Counted from the first letter of the stretch, positions 21,326-34,357 are shown. The stretch: DNA of 64,000 bases from Capitulum mitella (GCA_030062745.1 CP099846.1:8553432-8617431), one strand, 5' to 3'. A program made the numbers and translations. Notes: generated by a model from the sequence alone, not told the origin.

Positions 21326-21490
21326 CTCTCCGAGTAGGCCCATGATCATCGTATTTTTAGAGTAATTCTTAACAATGCCCTAGCGTGGTTTAGCAGTTTT
21401 TCCTAAATGTTTTAGGGCTTTTCTGGAAACATGAAAGGTCCTTTCCTTGACGGCACCACAACAACTCCAATGACGCTTTGGATAAATGTG

Positions 21491-21540
<50 letters not shown>

Positions 21541-22125
21541 TCACACAGAATAACGCTACCATGACCACTTGATTCGTCGCATAATCATCTCAAACGTAAA
21601 GATCCTGCGAAGGCAACGGATAAAAGGCGCCTAAAGGCTCTCGAAGTCATTTTCATTCGGGATATGGACCCACTATTTAACCGCCAGGTTAACGCGCGTG
21701 GGATATTACAGGGGTTTGAAGGGCCGCCACTGGGGCCTAGAATATGAATATGTGAAAAGGTGCTGTACTGATCTTTCATGTATTGTTTCATTGCTGCTTG
21801 TCCATGTTTAAATGTGTGCAAACCAGGAGATCCATGTCTTTGTTAACCGTGTGCTTTATTCTCCAAATTTAAACCAAATGTCGTTGACTCCATACTAATG
21901 TCTCGAAATGTTTCATGTGAAGACGAAACGTTAGATCGATAATAATATATGACTTTCTTCTTGCCCTTTATATTATAATGAACGCTGGCAACGTTCTTAA
22001 TGAACATTCCTTGGAAACGCATTGACGTATACGAACAATCGAAACCACACCAAAGATCGTCAGTACCAAGTCAGCTGCAGTTTTTCTCGAACAATGTATA
22101 AGTAACGATCTGCCTCCAAACTTTA

Positions 22126-22185
<60 letters not shown>

Positions 22186-22193
22186 TATATATA
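21326..22193. repeat. Satellite remainder and AT microsatellites
   Basis: The first 150 bases continue the 230-bp-type satellite. (AT)n tracts lie at about 21497-21539 and 22129-22182. The second tract is the target into which pogo-type element 1 inserted. No gene is seen; Tyr-Ile repeat open frames here come from the AT tracts. Confidence 0.75.
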
Positions 22194-25100
22194 GGGGAGA
22201 GTGGGGTAAGGCGCCCACTTGGGTAAAGCGCCCACCACCATCTAGCAGCGAAACTAAACGTCGTACCCCCATTTTAGAATTCTTGGTAAGCAGAAGCCTT
22301 TCGGAAAGGCGGCGGGATGGATTTTGGGGCACCTGGTGAGTTCGAGCTAGTTACGGCGAAGCGATGTTTGTTTTCGTACGTTACGATGTAAAAAGTACAG
22401 ACATTAAGATTACGTTTGTGTGTATCTGGCCGTTAGCTTACGCATAGCAACATATGGTGGCAAAAAGCCTTGTGTAAGAGCATGTGTATGGTATGATCTA
22501 TTTGCGTCGTGATTGTCTCGTCAACCTGATACGTTTGAAATAACTGTAAATGGCGCCTTTAGACAAAGCGCCCACCCCCAGGGTTGGGGTACAGCGCCCA
22601 GTGGGCGTTTTAACCGCACTTAGATGGGCGCTTTACCCTACATTCGTGCAAATAAAAAAAACATCCTCGTATTTATGCATTCCGGAAGTCAAGAGTTAGA
22701 ATCGGTGCTTGGTTGGCAGTGGAGCGAAAGGACCTATGACAAAACTGACCGAGGGGTAGAAGGGCAGTACACTGTTTCCCCCTCCCCTCGCTTCAAAGTA
22801 TGGTCTTGTTTTTTAACTAGAAAAATAATGCATGACGTGACGCAGACCGGTGAGAGCTATCACCTTCATCCTAGTACAAGATGATACTGCCCCTCCCCTC
22901 GCATATAATGATACGCATAAGGGCTGCGCTGATTTGTACTGATGCACCAACTTTCAGTGATGTCAGGGCTGTACTGTTGCAGATATCATGTCTCGAAAAT
23001 ACATAATGAAGACTACGTGGGTAAGCTATAAGTTAAGTTATATATAAGTTATAAGGCAAGCTGAAAGTCTACAAGCTGCCTTGACTGCTCTAGGAAATGG
23101 CGAAAAGCTGAAAAGCGTGTCGACCCGATACAGTATCCCCCGCAGGACGCTCCGCCGCCATAGAGACAAGGTTGTCCGATCTCCAGGACGTCCGAAGCTG
23201 GGACGTCTCAGGCCAGACATCAATGAAGCATTTGAGGACAAGCTTAAAAATTACTTTTTGGAAATGGAGAAGGCATTCTTTGGCCTAACGATGTCCGTCG
23301 CCTTGCCTACGAGCTCGTCCAGATGGAAGGCATCACTAACCGATTTAACATGGAGCAGAAGATGGCCGGGCGAGACTGGCTACGTTGTTTCCTTCAACGC
23401 CATCCTGATCTCTCTATCCGGAAGCCTGAGGCGACCAGTTTGACTCGAACTGTAGGATTCCACCGCCCACAAGTGAAACGCTTCTTTGACAACTACGGAG
23501 AACAGCTCGACGCGTGCAAGGCGAACCCGACGCGAATATGGAACGCTGATGTGTCAGGACTGACGACGGTACAGCAACCAGACTGTGTTGGCTACCAGGG
23601 GACAACGCCGAGTGGGCAAGGTAACTAGCGCAGAGAAAGGTAGGACGGTGACAGTCATGTTCGTCGTCAATGCGTGCGGACAGTACGTCCCACCAATGCT
23701 GATTTATCAGCGCAAGAGGATGGTAGAAACATTCTCAAAAGGTGCTCCGCCTGGTTCACTAGCCACAGTAACATCCTCCGGCTGGATGGATTGCGATTCA
23801 CTCCTGGTGTGGCTCAAGCACTTCGCAAGCGTCGTGAAACCCAGTGAAGAGGCAAAACACATCCTCATTACAGATGGACACCAGAGCCACATGTCACTAG
23901 CCGTTGTCGACTATGCCCGAGAGTACGGAATCACAATGATTACTCTTCCGCCTCACTGCACCCATCGCATGCAGCCATTGGAGGCAAGTATCTACAAGGC
24001 ACTGAAAAGTGCCTACAACACTGTTGCAGACTGTTGGATGCATTGTCATCCTGGCCAGCGCATTACGGACTACCAGGTCGCGGAAATCTGCTGCGCTGCC
24101 TACAGCAAAGCTGACACCATCGAGAAAGTTATCAACGGTTTCCGGTGTACGGGTTTGTGGCCCCTGGACACTAGCATCTTCACCGAAGAAGACTTCGCTC
24201 CGTCAATGCTAACTAAAGAGGAAGATCCCCACTGTCCGGATGGTCCCGCGGGTATCTGTGAACAGCAGAGCAGGACGTCCTCTGCCGTCCAGACAGAGCA
24301 GGACGCTTCCAACAGTTCCAATTTTATCGTCTTAGGACAGCAAGCGGAGGCAACAGCGCATGCCGTGCAAGACTCGGCGATTACAAACAGTGCAGAGGAG
24401 AGGACCTGTGAGCAGGCCCCGGGATTCTGTGCGTCAACGGCCATGCCTAGCACCTCAGCTTCAGGCTTAGCTGACATCTTTTCGCGAGTCAAAGCAGCGG
24501 TCAGAACGAGAACGAGGAAGGCGGAGAAGGCCGAACTCCTCACACCTTCACCATACAAGAGGCGTCTTGAGGAGAAGAAAAAAGTGCCGGCAGTGAAGAA
24601 GGATGCCAACAAAAGCACAGTGCGCAACGATAAGAATGGCGATATCACTTGCTTCGTCTGTGGCATGTTCTTTAGGCGCTCTTGTGAGTGCTAGATCGAG
24701 TGTACGGAGTGCAGCTCCTGGGCTTGCGAGCCGTGCACAGATGCAGACGAAAAGCAGAAGTCGTATGTCTGTGACATCTGCCGTAAAACCTGCAAAAGCA
24801 GCCGGAACCACCGGTGGAAGTCATTCGTGCAAACAGCAGAGGCGATTTTGTTCTAAAACTTAACATTTCTTCGTTCTTTATGGCAGTCCTTCTTCGGTGA
24901 TATACGATTGTAGACTGGCGGATGGCAGTGGGAAGCCACGATTTTGTATGGTAGATACGTTGGTACATTTCTGAGGAACGCGATATTGAGTTCTTGTCTT
25001 CGCACGTTGTAGCAAGCGAAGAGCCTTTGGGCATTCCGTTTCTGCAGGTGGGGGGTTCAGGTCTTGTTTCTACGTGTACGTATGTATTCTAGCAAGTTTA

Positions 25101-25743
25101 CTTTGCAAGAAATGCGCGCTGATAGACGTTTTGTGAACGAATACACACTGTTACGCTTGGATGACTTAAAGGCATACAATTTTGCCAACACAGACCAAGT
25201 TTGTCTCTCGTGTTGCCAACGAGACTTCGATAACAGTAAATTTTGGTAATAAAAATAAAACCATAGCTAAATTCTCCCGCTTGCAACATCGAAGAGGTTG
25301 AAGTTAGGTGAGCTTTTCGTTTTGAGATGGTTAGAGTTACTGATGTGCTGCTGCTTACGCATCGGGTCCAGAACTCCTTGGTTATGCTGGCAAACGTGTG
25401 CTTGTAATAACAACACATATGGTGACTACTCATTCACCCTTTTGAAGAAATAATATCGAGGTGAGGTACAGAATATCGCGGTTATGGCGGGGCTATGGTT
25501 GAGGGCGTTTTGCCCTACACCAGCGGGCGCTTTACCCCATATAGGGGGTAAAGCGCCATTTTAAATCGCTGTGGGAAAAACGATTTTGGTCTATTTTAGA
25601 ATCATTTCTTCAAAACAGGTGTTTTACAACAGCTAGCCAATTTATCAGAGCTTCTTACCATACCCTTCATTCCTTTGCAGCAATGCAACCACATATGATA
25701 TTGCCGTTTTTCCTTAAGGTGTGCGCTTTACCCCACTCTCCCC
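22194..25743 (+). mobile_element. Pogo/Tigger-type DNA transposon 1, complete end to end
   Basis: The 3550-bp element is bounded by 23-bp inverted repeats starting GGGGAGAGTGGGGTAA with two mismatches. A TA dinucleotide is duplicated at 22192-22193 and 25744-25745, as expected for the Tc1/mariner/pogo superfamily. Subterminal copies of GGGTAAAGCGCCCA in both orientations (for example near 22218, 22564, 22626, 25525 and 25548) look like transposase-binding repeats. It inserted into an (AT)n tract, ideal TA target DNA. Its single gene is a broken transposase. Confidence 0.93.
22988..24856 (+). pseudogene. Pogo/Tigger-type transposase 1 with C-terminal PHD-like finger, broken
   Basis: The N-terminus (Met-Ser-Arg-Lys-Tyr) at 22988 is followed by an in-frame TAA at 23045. 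A psq-type helix-turn-helix covers about 23050-23160. A frameshift falls near 23275 and another near 23580. The DDE_1 domain follows: Asn-Ala-Asp at about 23545, Asp-Gly-His-Gln-Ser-His at about 23875, and Gln-Pro-Leu-Glu at about 23975. The last acidic residue is Glu where this clade usually has Asp, 35 residues after the second. A Ser/Thr-rich linker leads to a Cys-rich finger cut by TAG at 24692. The frame then continues through Cys-x2-Cys, Trp-Ala-Cys-x2-Cys and Cys-x2-Cys pairs to TAA at 24854, so that stop probably replaced a Trp codon of the finger. The protein would have cut and pasted the element in the nucleus; as read it cannot be made whole. Confidence 0.88.
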
Positions 25744-25745
25744 TA

Positions 25746-27659
25746 TATATAATATATATAAAAACAAAATCGTCCGTAATTTTTTTTTAGATCAACTTCC
25801 GTCATTCAAACGAAAGTGCCCTAAATGCGTTGAAAAACTCACATTTGGGAGGAGGTTAGGCTGTGAAGTCCCTCGATCCGCCCTCTCTTCCAAATCCTTA
25901 ACACAGAACGACATCCCTGGCCAAAAGGCTGACCCTCCCCTTCAGCGTTGGGGGCCCTCTTATCCTCGAGGACCCCCGAAAAATCTGGCTACGCCAGTGC
26001 TCCAAGCTGTGGGTGCCCAAGTCGTATTGTGGGTGTGCATCTCCATTTTGTGGATGCTGGGGTGCCCACAAAGAAACAGAAAACCACACCCCTGCTTTTA
26101 CCTAGGCTTTGTTAATCACAGCCCTTGAGATCCAGGCCGTTTTTCGGTTTCATGCGGTCGGCGGTGAGAAAATATATATGGGGCGTAAATGGCTTACACA
26201 TTAAACATTAAACATCCAGAACTAAAAATGAGACCAGTTTTGAGCTCTACCTGCCACGAGCTTTCCAACGGTGTACTTATTTTTATCGTGAAACCGGCCG
26301 TTCGTGAGTTAGAGGGGGGCAGCCAACCGCCAGTCGGTCGTAATCGGCGCCAACCGAAAGTCGGGCTCGGGATAAGCGAAGGGCGATTCAGACATTCGTA
26401 TGTGCTTGAGCTGAGCATTATTAAAAACTCAGGTACGCATATCATGTAGGTACGTATAATATAAATGCATTACCTAAGAACCCTGAAAAATGGTTTCTTC
26501 ACATTGGCATCACAAGAGGCACACCGTCACAAAGAAATCTGCGCAGAAAACACTCCAGAACAGATAACAGAACGGAGGAGCAGTGGAGCGGAACAGTGGA
26601 GCAGAACAACAAACATTTTGCATTGTGGAAAGGGACACCATGCGCCAATCGAGTTAAAGCATCTCACGCGTGACCAGATGGGTTTACGCATTGCCAGGCA
26701 CACCCGTAACGTCTCCATTAACGCAGCGCAAGAGGCACTGGCCGGCCGCAGCTTTCGACAAGGCTGATTTGTTTCGGCGCTTTAAAATAGCACGTTGCAT
26801 TTTCCAAAAGCCACTCTTCCTAAGACACTGTAAACATTCTGGCCAGCACGAAGGTGAGCTGCAGGATTTCAGATTGCATATCTGTGTCGTCCGGAAAGTT
26901 ATGAATGCAGAACAACAAACGTAAAAAATATTCTTGCAGATGCATAATGAGCGTTCGACGCACGTAGGCCAATGTGATAGATGTTCTGTCAACGTTTGAG
27001 TTGGTAGGACTGCGCAGATCAGGAATACTGAGGTTTTCAAGCAAATGAAACACGATGAAGTCACATACATACATGCTTGCTCATTTACACTGGAAACAGG
27101 CCCAAGTCAGGAAAATTGCCTTATTTTAGAATGGAATGTGTTCAGTTATGCCTCTCGAAACTCTCAGTCATATATCCCTTTCCTCTCGCTACTTAAAAAA
27201 TGGCTTCTTACTGTGCTCGATGGTTTCAATGGAAGCGCTGATCGGTTGGGCGCAGGACTTACTTATTTTCGCCAGTTCTCTTGGCAAGTGTCCTAGATGG
27301 CGCTGTGCCGACCAAGCAAGGAAGTTCTTCACACGAAAGATGGCGCCATCGGTGTCCAGACACCCGCGTATATCCTTCGCTGTATTGTTAGGGGCTGAAG
27401 ATGGTCAGCTTCTCCCATTAAATGCTAACCTAGAGCCATCGGTCGGTTCAGATTGCAGTTACGAACTGAATCCTTCTCGCGGTCTGTGTCACATCACGGG
27501 CGGGTAATTGCACCAAAGTATGGCGTCTACAGCCAGATAACTTGGCCAACAGCGGCACATTTTGTTACGAAAATGCTTTTACTGACACTCGCGGGGCCGG
27601 AGGCTCGTGAGAAAATCCTTCGGCTTTTTGGAGATGTTCAAAAACGGGAGGCGCAAAGC
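25746..27659. other. Non-genic stretch, possible old element remnants
   Basis: A CTGGCTACG...TG segment near 25985-26000 resembles the end of the hAT-like elements seen at 55-62 kb, but no partner end or target duplication was found. The overlapping open frames at 27045-27507 show no domain. I see no gene. Confidence 0.4.
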
Positions 27660-29745
27660 ATTTGGACAAACAAACAAAGAGACAACCTTGGAACATCTTT
27701 AATAATGCGGTCATTCTACGTCAAATCGCAAGACAATTGATTCGGCCTCTTTCGATTTTCATCAGAGTTAGCACGCTCGTAGTTCCTATCGCAAAATGGC
27801 CACACCTAAATTTTTAGCTCTTGCTGAGCCCTGAGAACAAAGTTACAGGTCATTAGAGGTACCGACTTTTACAGACATTGCATGATTCAAATGTCCAAAA
27901 CTAGGTGATAGCTTGTCGCCGAAAGGTGCGATTAGCACCATTTGAAAGAGGAATATCACAAGCTTTTACCAATGAGTTCATTTTTTCGATGGCCTGGGGA
28001 TGACCTTTGATTTGACTATATCACATGGGACATATTCGATTTTAAACATGTTTGCCCACCGTGATCTTTGCGAAAATGCAGCGCAATAAATTTCGAAATA
28101 TGTACAACAAATGCGGCAAAAACTATCTCTGCGCAAAATGAAATGTTTTCAGGTATTTTGGGCCAATCGCTGCCAAGCGGCTCTTGAGAAATATGCCCGA
28201 TGCTATTTGACGAATATTGATTGATTCCGTGACCTTCGCTCGCCCGATAGTTCTACAACTTGTACATCCTGTTGCGATAGGAACCTAATATCCTGCGTGC
28301 CTGTTACACACCAACTCGGTTCTAAATTGCTTAACCAGAAAGGTTGAAGGTCATGACACCGCAACTCCAATCAACCCCTGCCATCCAAATCTTGCATATC
28401 TGTTTTTCACATTCCCACGAAATTGAGTTTATGGGGTGTTCTTAGTCCTAGAGCCAACTGAGATAATGCCAGTCGTCCATCGGGCCTTTGGAATGTCAGC
28501 CGAGGTAAATGATATCGGTTGGCCTTGGATTACCTATTTTGACCTCGGATCATTTAAAGATTTTTGTGTGCTGATTTACGATTTTACCTCCATTTTACAA
28601 TTCGGATCGAGTTATCTATGTTCATTTCATTTCCCGGATAAGAGCTGATTTTCTGATTTTCAATTTTTTCTGCACGCATTTTATTCGCCATTTCTATGAG
28701 TTAGAAAAGTTGTCAATACATTTGTAGCTTTCCACCATCCAGGGCAGGTCGTCATAACAAAAAAATCATCGTCCTCTAGCTGACATGAAATCTTCGATAC
28801 GCGCAAACTCCCATACGTCAACAATACATGAAAAATTCGGAATCAGTGCCGCAAAAATCCATAAATGGTTCGAAGCCAGCCAGTTACCCCAGGTCAATCG
28901 AGATCAATGGTCTTCGTTGACGTTTAAAAGGCCTCATTGTTCCATAAAGATTGTCTCGGGTCACTTAAAGACTAGTAAGATAAATTCACGTGGAAATGTG
29001 AAGAGCGGATACGTCAGATCCGGACGGTAGATGGTGGTGGGGTGTCATGACCTTTGGCCTTTTTGGCCACGTAATTTAATACTAAGCTGATGCATAGCAG
29101 ACACACAGGACATGCTTCACACCAAATTTCAGAACAATCAGACAAACGAAAAACACCAAATCGATAAATCTTCGTCAAACAGCCTCAGGGCAGATTTCTA
29201 AAGCATCATTTGGCAACACTAAATTCAACATGTCTGAGAACATTTGAATTTGACTGGAAGTGACTTTTTTGCCACGCCTATTGTAAACACTTGGGGACCT
29301 ATTGCGCTACATTTTCGCGAAGATCATGATGGACAAACATGGTCAAAGCTGAAAAAGTCTTATGTGACCTAGTCAAATCAAAGATCATCCCTAGGTGACC
29401 CAAAAAAGGGCCTATTTATGAAAGCTGGAGCATCTGTGTTTGGAACACTTATATTTATATTTGGAAGCGCGCTAATCGCACCATTCTGTCTTATTACAAT
29501 CTTATCACCGAATTAGTGGCATATTAATCATGCGATGTCTGTAAAAGTCGGTGACCCTTTATGACCTGCGACTTTGACCTCAGAGACCCAGGGCTCAAAA
29601 TCCTTGGTGGGCCATTTTTTAATACGTTCTATGAGCGTACCAAATTTCGTCAAAATCGAAAAGGACTGGTTCTGTTCTTGTACGATTTGACGTGGACTGA
29701 CCCAGTTATGACTTCTTTACGTTCTTCTTGAGACTTTGGGCCTCG
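27660..29745. repeat. 2-kb degenerate palindrome centred near 28700
   Basis: The left half (27660 to about 28690) aligns with the reverse complement of the right half (about 28710-29745). Matching landmarks: CGATTTGACGTAGAATGACC near 27720 with its partner near 29690; ATGTCTGTAAAAGTCGGT near 29540 with its mirror near 27870; GGTCATGACACC mirrored at about 28350 and 29045; GGATTTTTG near 28560 with its mirror near 28850. The halves are diverged but collinear with almost no spacer. It has no open frame of note. It could be a fold-back transposon or a palindromic duplication. Confidence 0.7.
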
Positions 29746-31499
29746 CTCGATGATCTTGAAGTCTGAATAGGCGCAGTGATGGTTCTTGTGTCCTATGAGT
29801 AGGTCATTTCAACTGCAGACCTATGGCCTGGGGTCAGGTCGCGTTTTTCACCAAATTCTATCCGCAAAAACATAAATATTTCGTGTATCGTCCCAGAGTC
29901 TTCACTTCTGGCAATATATGGTTTTGAAACATTCACATTTGGTAAGAAACATTCTTGGAAAGGGTTCCTTCATCCCCATTTCACCCAGGGTGATCTGATT
30001 TATGATTCTGAAATGTTCTGCTTCTTTCCTATGGGAATGCGCCTCGTTGCATTACTAGACATTCAGAAAAAAACGCTACTCCTGCCCTTACGAAAAAGCG
30101 GAATTCTTCCTTCGGTGTCCGTGCCCATTTTCTGCACTACGTAGCTAAATCATACATTAATTTCACCGTTATCCCTATGAACCACACACACATGGCCTGG
30201 GAATCGAAATTTTCTGCCAAAAAAGTCCACTTCTAACTTGACTTAAAATGGTCTCTGGCGACGATTTCATTGGACTGAATCTTCCAAGTATGAACATTGA
30301 GCTTCTCTTACGCAATCTCGAAAATTCTCGTAATATTTCGGGAAAAATCCCTAGTTGGGCGCCGACGAGTATTACAAGTAGTTCTTGGCGTCAGAAGCAA
30401 GTTAGCTTCTGATATGTTTCATGACTTATCCAATGCCTTCAAGGATGGTACATGAAATACGTACGACACATTGCAAGAAAGAGTGCCATTCGTACCTAAC
30501 TCACATTTTTATCTTTGTTAGTACGAGTATTACATTAACATGCTTTGCATTTTCACCTTCCGCAAAGGGAGTCATGCTGTCATGGATTGATGTACATCAA
30601 ACAAATAAACAATAAACAAGTGAGCACATAATCATGATATAGGTCTGCATCACTTTTACTCCTGCTGAAATGACATTTTCATTGACGAATATCGCGGTGA
30701 CTAGGCAATGCCCATCAGGGATTCACTTATACATCGATGCAGCATTAAGTGCTATCGGTCTGTACACACGATGCGTTTGTATCCATGTAGTGACAGCTCT
30801 AGTGAAGGTTACCCGGCCGAGCTGTCACGTCATTTTGTTTTAGGACTTCAGCAGGTAAGCCTCTTTACACAAACAGTGAAATTGCCTCAAGGTCCTCATG
30901 TTGTGCAAATGTGGCATAAAGATTTATTGTGATGTCCAGCAATCAAGCAATATTCGTGGGTGTTGACTATAAGAACTACGTAAAAATTCGTATCTTTCTG
31001 CCCCCTGATGAGTACTACAAGTACTCATCCCTATTCAACGTTTGAAGTTCCCTCGAGCTTTTGGCGCATGCTAACGTCAGCATTTCACAAGCGTTCTCGA
31101 CGTCAACCGAAGTTTTGTAACTGAGTGAGAAGAAGAGGATCGGCTGACCAAAAGACGATCTAAGAGGTCGCAGAGAGGGCGTAGAGAATTCGTATCGCAT
31201 ATTTAGTATAATTTCGGACCATGAGCAGTTTACAGCCAAAAGAGCTAAAATCGATCGAACTGATTATCTGCGAGGAATTTGAATGCATGTGCCAAAACAT
31301 TACTCCTCGTTGCGTCTGAATTTTCCACCATTAACTACATACAGCGGCATTGCAATGATTCGAACTTTTTTACACTAATTTATTTCTTCGTTGATTACTT
31401 TTTATGGAATTTCCTAATGATATGACTTACAGCTTCTACAAATAAGACTCACACCGTGCGATTGATCGACCCAAAACTGTCAGGGATAGTGGTCGAGGG
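29746..31499. other. Non-genic AT-rich stretch
   Basis: AGGTCA/TGACCT hexamers occur here as in the neighbouring repeats. A small 9-bp-stem dyad lies at 31007-31029. No gene or terminal repeats were recognised. Confidence 0.4.
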
Positions 31500-32340
31500 C
31501 ATTCCTGAGAATTGCGCCACCTCGAACTTTTGTCAAGGTGAAGGTCAATGATCTGACTTCAGCTCAACTTGCGCCCCATTTCTCCATTTCTACCGGTTTT
31601 GAACCGTTTCTTCGGCTTGTTGGTATATGAAATGCATTCCTGGGCTAAGGAAGTCACTAAACATAACAAATAGCGTTGACCCACATGAAGGGTCATGAGG
31701 TCAGGTCCGGTTACGTTTGGAGTAACCTAGCAAAAAGAAGTATAAAATTCCGTTTTGATATTTGATTGATTTTGATCCACTGAGGTAAAAATAGGCAATG
31801 AAGTCGATTTTGCGGTCAGACATTGCATCAGGACGTTTCTATTGTGAAATGATCTTTGGTTCCCTTAGGTCATGCGAGGTTATCGTGGTGAAAGTCGAAA
31901 TGCATTGCTGGTGTCTGAAACGTATTCCTGGGCCAAGGAAGTCACGCAACAGGACAAATAGTGTTGATCCACATGAAAGGTCATGAGTTCAGATCACATA
32001 AAATTTACGGCTAACTACCAGAATGGAGTTAACCGTACGTTTGATGATTTGGGGGGAAAATAGGCACTGAAGTTTTGTTGATCCATGGGGAAAATAGGCA
32101 CTAAGAAAAGGCGTTTTGATGATCCATGGGGAAAATAGGCACTGAAGTCGATTTTACAGTCCAAAATTACACCAAGACGCTTCCATGATATATGATGTAT
32201 ATATAATATAAAGTACATATAATAATAAAATGACTTTAGATCACCTGAGATCATGTGGGGTCACCATGATAGATGCTGAGCTCATATGCAGATGTTCAGC
32301 TTTATCTCTTTGGTTTATTTCACGAGTCAGTGGCAGATTT
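31500..32340. repeat. Degenerate tandem units of about 290-350 bp with an internal 38-bp triplication
   Basis: The block GGAAGTCAC with ATTCCTGGG upstream recurs at about 31630 and 31918, followed in both cases by a GTTGACCCACATGA-like segment and AGGTCATGAG. The block AATAGGCAMTGAAGTCGATTTT recurs at about 31790 and 32132. Inside the second unit GGGGAAAATAGGCACT is repeated three times, about 39 bp apart (about 32052, 32090, 32130). Non-coding. Confidence 0.6.
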
Positions 32341-32835
32341 AGACGTAAAAAGATAACACCTAAGCGTTCTTCAAATCGGGTCATGACCCTTAGTCAGGTC
32401 ATGTCATATAATCTACCTTATATAGCACCCTATTGATCATGGTTGTAGCACCCAAGGAGTTTGAATCCAGAGATGTTCCTTACATCTTTGTTTGCATTGT
32501 TATTGTTCCTGGACAAAACGCGAAATAGAACAAAGAAAACGCCTGAATGTTAGGTAAGGTCACAAGATTATGCAGTGATATCTGGTCACGGGCGTTTTAG
32601 TCTGTCGGTATTTATTAAATGTTCGCACAATTTCTTTCTACTGTTTTGAAAGAATACATGGACAGCAACTCACCGGCGACGTTCAAAAACTCTGCAAGTG
32701 TAGCAAAATAAAAAAATGGCATTACGTCAGGTCACCTGATACGGTGTGGCTTTAGGCGTGTCATAAATTGCTTGTCGCCGTAGTTTGCATTCTGTTACCT
32801 TTCCATTGGCTTGCTCAAAATTGCTCATACTTTAT
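32341..32835. other. Non-genic stretch
   Basis: AT-rich DNA between the tandem units and the possible TA-flanked element. No gene or repeat was recognised. Confidence 0.4.
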
Positions 32836-32837
32836 TA

Positions 32838-33073
32838 GGGGCGGAGCTAGAGCTCTTCTTAGAAATTCCTATGTTTTTAAATATTGGGCCTAAAAAGTCG
32901 CATCACTTGTCTAAATTTTCCATACACAATGAGTGTTTTGGGACGTATTTATAACGAGCTTTTCGATGACATAAATTTAATTTTCCTCCGACGTTCCGTT
33001 CGCGAGATGGGAAGAAGGGGCTGACATCCTCCTCTGGCTCCGGCCGCCCGCGTCAGGGTGCCGATTGGGCGCG

Positions 33074-33159
<86 letters not shown>

Positions 33160-33258
33160 TACATATATATACCCGCGCATATATAAGGCATGCCTATATA
33201 CAAGGTATATATAAGGTAGGTTAGGTTAGGTTAACAGAGGTATATACAAGGCATGCCT

Positions 33259-33307
<49 letters not shown>

Positions 33308-34355
33308 GCACACCTTAGGAATCGTCTTTCTTGACGCCGATGTTCGCGTTCATCTCAGGAACAGTACAACACGGCGGCCGGAATATTTGCATGCGAATCC
33401 ATCATTGCGAGTGCCGTGATAAACTTTTACCTATTTTCGAAGGATCAAAGGCACTATTGGTTCTGCAATACGTCTCAGGAGCTTCGCAACTGAGAACTAT
33501 CCTCTGAGATTTGTCGCGATCAACGCAGGTGACAAAACAACGCAGGTAACATTGGGAGAGAACTGCGAACGCTCAGAAAAAGCAATGAGAAAATACATCG
33601 CCACTGTTTGATGACAAAGGCATGTCTATGAGCTTGGTTATTCGGACATATTGGTGCATTTTCGTCGCGACTAGATCTATTGTAAGTGTAGTATATCTGC
33701 TGATTTCAATATCGCTAATACTAAACTGTTATCAGCAAGAAATGGTATGTCGGTGAATGGAAAAGACAAGTGTGTCTCGAAGGCAGGGCGAAAAAGGCAA
33801 ATGAAAGGCGCTTTTATCAGCAATGTGTAATACAATCGAGTGGCCGCGCCAAACTGGAATGGGCGATCTTATCTCAGAGTCAATGCACCTTTGCACCTTC
33901 TTCAAGGGGTCAAATTATTCAGCCAGGAAACATTCTGCACTGCGTAGAAATTCCTACTCCGGCGGATCCAACGGCCATAGCAGTTATCTGCCTTCAAAAG
34001 TATTCAGTTAGAGAGGTATGTAAGACAGTGATGAAAACTGGGATTGACGATGATTGTTAAACTACAACGTAAAAGGGAAGCTTTTAATTTAAAAGATCAT
34101 TAACACATCGATGTGCAGTAACACTAACATAGTCCAAAGTTACAAGATTTGAAAAAGATGAAAATTCGCGTTTCGATGCTCCATCTCCTCTACCCCGCGA
34201 ACGGATCGTCGAAAAAAGAAACTTATGTGATCGAAAAGCTCACCATAAATGCGTGCAAGGCAGTCAAAAGCCTTGGAAAGTTTCGAAAAATAAGGCAGTA
34301 TTTTGACCCATACATGTAAAATATAGGACTCTAAGCAAAGCTTTTGCTCCGCCCT
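32838..34355. mobile_element. Possible TA-flanked non-autonomous element, 1.5 kb
   Basis: The left end GGGGCGGAGCTAGAGCT and the reverse complement of the right end agree at 14 of 17 positions. A TA dinucleotide lies outside each end. The interior holds AT microsatellites and no transposase. The TA flank is weak evidence in AT-rich DNA, so this is tentative. Other origins, such as hAT with lost target duplications, remain possible. Confidence 0.35.
33077..33303. repeat. Two (AT)n microsatellites with TTAGG units between
   Basis: (AT)n tracts run about 33077-33153 and 33262-33303. Between them are GGCATGCCT dyads and about three TTAGG units near 33215-33232. Tyr-Ile open frames on the minus strand are artefacts of the AT tracts. 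Confidence 0.85.
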
Positions 34356-34357
34356 TA

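Noticed and set aside
25900-26000. A further hAT-like element ending in CTGGCTACGCCAGTG
   Set aside because: No matching left end or 8-bp duplication was found, so only a resemblance is noted.
33077-33203. Tyr-Ile repeat proteins in the AT tracts, and similar frames at 21.5, 22.2 and 47.4 kb
   Set aside because: Direct translations of microsatellites.
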